Position numbers and translations under genes: made by a program
Shown here: positions 21,495 to 22,849 of the stretch, piece after piece
Numbering within the stretch: position 1 is the stretch's first letter
Layout of the letters: each line of letters starts with the position of its first letter
Notes under the pieces: generated by a model
Databases searched by the model: none
What the model saw: the letters and a program-made list of their open reading frames with translations, nothing else
Told to the model about the DNA's origin: nothing
Origin: JBOHNM01 sp050730675
Lineage (GTDB): Bacteria; Planctomycetota; Phycisphaerae; Phycisphaerales; UBA1924
Assembly (NCBI GenBank): GCA_050730675.1
Contig: JBOHNM010000059.1
Span: forward strand, 1 to 22,849
Length of the DNA stretch: 22,849 bases
Direction: 5' to 3'

Positions 21495-22319
21495 ATGAAC
21501 GAACTGGTCCTTGTCAAAGTCGGCGGCTCGATCCAGGATGATCCTGTGCAGATGCGCACGGTGATGCGCGATGTCTCCGCCATCGCCGCGGCCGGTGCGA
21601 AGCCGATCGTCGTTCATGGTGGCGGCAAGGCCATCACCGCGGCCCTCAAGGATGCCGGGATCGCGTCGCGATTCGTTGCCGGCCAGCGCTACACCGACGA
21701 GGCAACGCTCAAGATCGCCGAGCGCGTGCTCAACCTGACCGTCAACGCCGAACTGTGCGCAATGCTCGCAGAGGCCGGTGCCCGTGCGGCGCCGCTGCAC
21801 TCGCTGGGCTCATGCGTGCTCAAAGCCCGGCGCACAACCGAGACGGGCAAGCCGGAGTTCCCGCAGACCGACCTCGGGCTGGTGGGGCGCGTCTCGAAAG
21901 TGGATGCCGGCACGATCCTGGGGATCGCCGGAGACGGGCTCATCCCCGTCATCGCACCCGTCGCGCTCGATGAAGAACACCCCCCGACCGGTCGCCTGAA
22001 CGTCAACGCAGACCTCGCCGCCGGCGCGGTCGCCGCGGCCGTCAAGCCCGGCCGGTTCATCCTCGTCAGCGACACGCCGGGCATCCGCACGAGGCCGGAC
22101 GATCCATCGAGCTTCGCGCCGACGCTCAGCCGCGCCGAGCTGGGCGCCCTGATCGCCTCCGGCGTCATCGACGGCGGCATGCTCCCCAAGGTGCAGGCGT
22201 GCTTCGCCGCGCTCGACGCGGGCGTCGGCCACGTCTGCATCGTCGATGGGCGTGTCGGCGGGGTGCTCGCGCTGGCCGCCGGCAGCGGCAAGCTCGTCGG
22301 CACACGGATCACCGCCTAG
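21495..22319 (+). CDS. argB: Acetylglutamate kinase
   Basis: A 274-residue amino-acid kinase that phosphorylates N-acetylglutamate, the second step of arginine synthesis. Motifs seen are LVKVGGS with Lys8 and Gly10-11, HGGGK (41-45), the substrate-binding GRLNVNADLAAGAVA (166-180), VSDTPGI (191-197) and GGMLPKV with Lys232. An Arg-type N-terminal extension is absent, so it is probably the short form without arginine-inhibition helix; this is inference. The only gene of arginine synthesis in the window. ATG 21495 fits a leaderless start after TACGCT, two codons after GTG 21489. Confidence 0.95.
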   Translation: MNELVLVKVGGSIQDDPVQMRTVMRDVSAIAAAGAKPIVVHGGGKAITAALKDAGIASRFVAGQRYTDEATLKIAERVLNLTVNAELCAMLAEAGARAAPLHSLGSCVLKARRTTETGKPEFPQTDLGLVGRVSKVDAGTILGIAGDGLIPVIAPVALDEEHPPTGRLNVNADLAAGAVAAAVKPGRFILVSDTPGIRTRPDDPSSFAPTLSRAELGALIASGVIDGGMLPKVQACFAALDAGVGHVCIVDGRVGGVLALAAGSGKLVGTRITA

Positions 22320-22344
22320 ACGCAACAACGGCGCGCGAGCGTGG

Positions 22345-22350
22345 TACGCT
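22345..22350 (+). promoter_or_regulatory. Extended TACGCT -10 element of the M28 peptidase gene
   Basis: TACGCT, preceded by TGG, ends five bases before the ATG at 22356. The extended form TGn-TACGCT is the best single example of the recurring element in this window. Confidence 0.45.
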
Positions 22351-22355
22351 CGGGC

Positions 22356-22849
22356 ATGATCTTCACGCTCATCCCATCGATCGCGCTGGCGGCAATACTC
22401 GCGCACAGCCAGCCCCCCGCTGCCGCCCCGGCCTCCAAGTCGCCCGCCGAGATGGTCGAGCAGGAACGGCTGATGGCCACGATCGCGTCGCTGCCGGTCA
22501 ATCGCTCCGCGGCCGGAGATGCCGCCAGCGCCGACGGCCTCATCGCAGCGCAGGCCGCGCTCGCCGCGAAGGTGAAGGACATGGGCTATGCACCCGAACT
22601 CACCGATGTGTCGTGGTCGCGGCGCTCGGACGCTCCGGAGGACAAGCGGGCATGGAAGAACATCGCCTTTGATCTTCGAGGAGAGGACCTCGCGTCGGAG
22701 ATCCTGCTGATCGGCGCTCACTTCGACGCCGTCCCTGCCGCACCAGGCGCCGACGACAATGGTTCGGGCGTCGCCGCGCTGCTGGAAATCGCTCGCGTCC
22801 TCAAAGACCGCAAGCACCACCGGACCATCAAGTTCGTTCTCTTCAACCT
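22356..22849 (+). CDS. M28-family zinc aminopeptidase, 5' part (cut by window end)
   Basis: The first 164 residues of an exported metallopeptidase; the frame is open to the right edge of the window. The N-terminus is a signal peptide (MIFTLIPSIALAAILAHS, cleavage near residue 18-24). Residues 118-140 carry the M28 zinc motif: His122-x-Asp124 in LIGAHFDAVP and Asp133-Asp134 in PGADDNGSGVAALLE, where the metal-bridging Asp lies. IARVLKDRKHHRTIKFVLFN continues the family pattern; the Glu-Glu catalytic pair should follow beyond the edge. M28 enzymes release N-terminal amino acids outside the cytoplasm. The start is fixed by the signal peptide and the -10-like TACGCT five bases before it. Confidence 0.9.
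   Translation, partial: MIFTLIPSIALAAILAHSQPPAAAPASKSPAEMVEQERLMATIASLPVNRSAAGDAASADGLIAAQAALAAKVKDMGYAPELTDVSWSRRSDAPEDKRAWKNIAFDLRGEDLASEILLIGAHFDAVPAAPGADDNGSGVAALLEIARVLKDRKHHRTIKFVLFN

Noticed and set aside
1..22849. CRISPR array, tRNA, rRNA, IS element or prophage
   Set aside because: I found no regular repeat-spacer pattern, no cloverleaf-like sequence, and no transposase or integrase motif on either strand.

Overview
The window is high-GC bacterial chromosome and most resembles a planctomycete of the class Phycisphaerae. The pointers are a secreted protein with a PEP-CTERM-like tail, two membrane proteins carrying the same small zinc ribbon (C-x2-C ... C-P-E-C-G), few clear Shine-Dalgarno sites, and signalling proteins that join HDOD, histidine kinase, receiver and GAF-like parts. 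This assignment is inference from gene content; no rRNA or tRNA is present to confirm it. All genes look chromosomal, and I see no IS element, integrase, phage gene or CRISPR array.

Layout from left to right. (1) Positions 373-1260 (-): a secreted PEP-CTERM-type protein with a strong terminator at 306-341, followed by a gene-poor stretch up to 1966. (2) 1967-4210 (+): an ABC-2 permease with two fused homologous halves, then a small zinc-ribbon membrane protein. (3) 4424-8652 (+): a signalling cluster of an HTH-receiver protein, an HDOD-histidine kinase and a pseudo-receiver/GAF-like protein. (4) 8804-12209 (+): an NfeD/YuaF-like membrane protein, a flotillin and an AsmA-like anchored protein, probably a membrane-microdomain module. 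(5) 12287-13438 (-): a NIF3/DUF34 protein, divergent from ispE (13664-14584, +). (6) 14581-17417 (-): a lipid kinase, ybeY and a CorC/HlyC CBS protein; the last two overlap by ATGA. (7) 17452-22849 (+): upp, a four-helix membrane protein, a zinc-ribbon polytopic protein, a ROK sugar kinase, argB, and the start of an M28 metallopeptidase cut by the window edge.

The signalling cluster and the microdomain module are the most interesting blocks. The three signalling genes lie in one direction with short gaps, as expected for a kinase and its partners. Between them and the NfeD-like gene lie two palindromes that look like operators. The rest is largely housekeeping (isoprenoid, pyrimidine salvage, arginine, rRNA maturation).

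The most general pattern is in the start regions. Eight starts (1967, 13438-, 13664, 17452, 18142, 20502, 21495, 22356) have a TA-N3-T hexamer ending 5-7 bases before the start codon, often exactly TACGCT, and usually no Shine-Dalgarno site. This suggests widespread leaderless transcription. Other genes (1260-, 4424, 5052, 7480, 8804, 9592) have recognisable Shine-Dalgarno sites instead.
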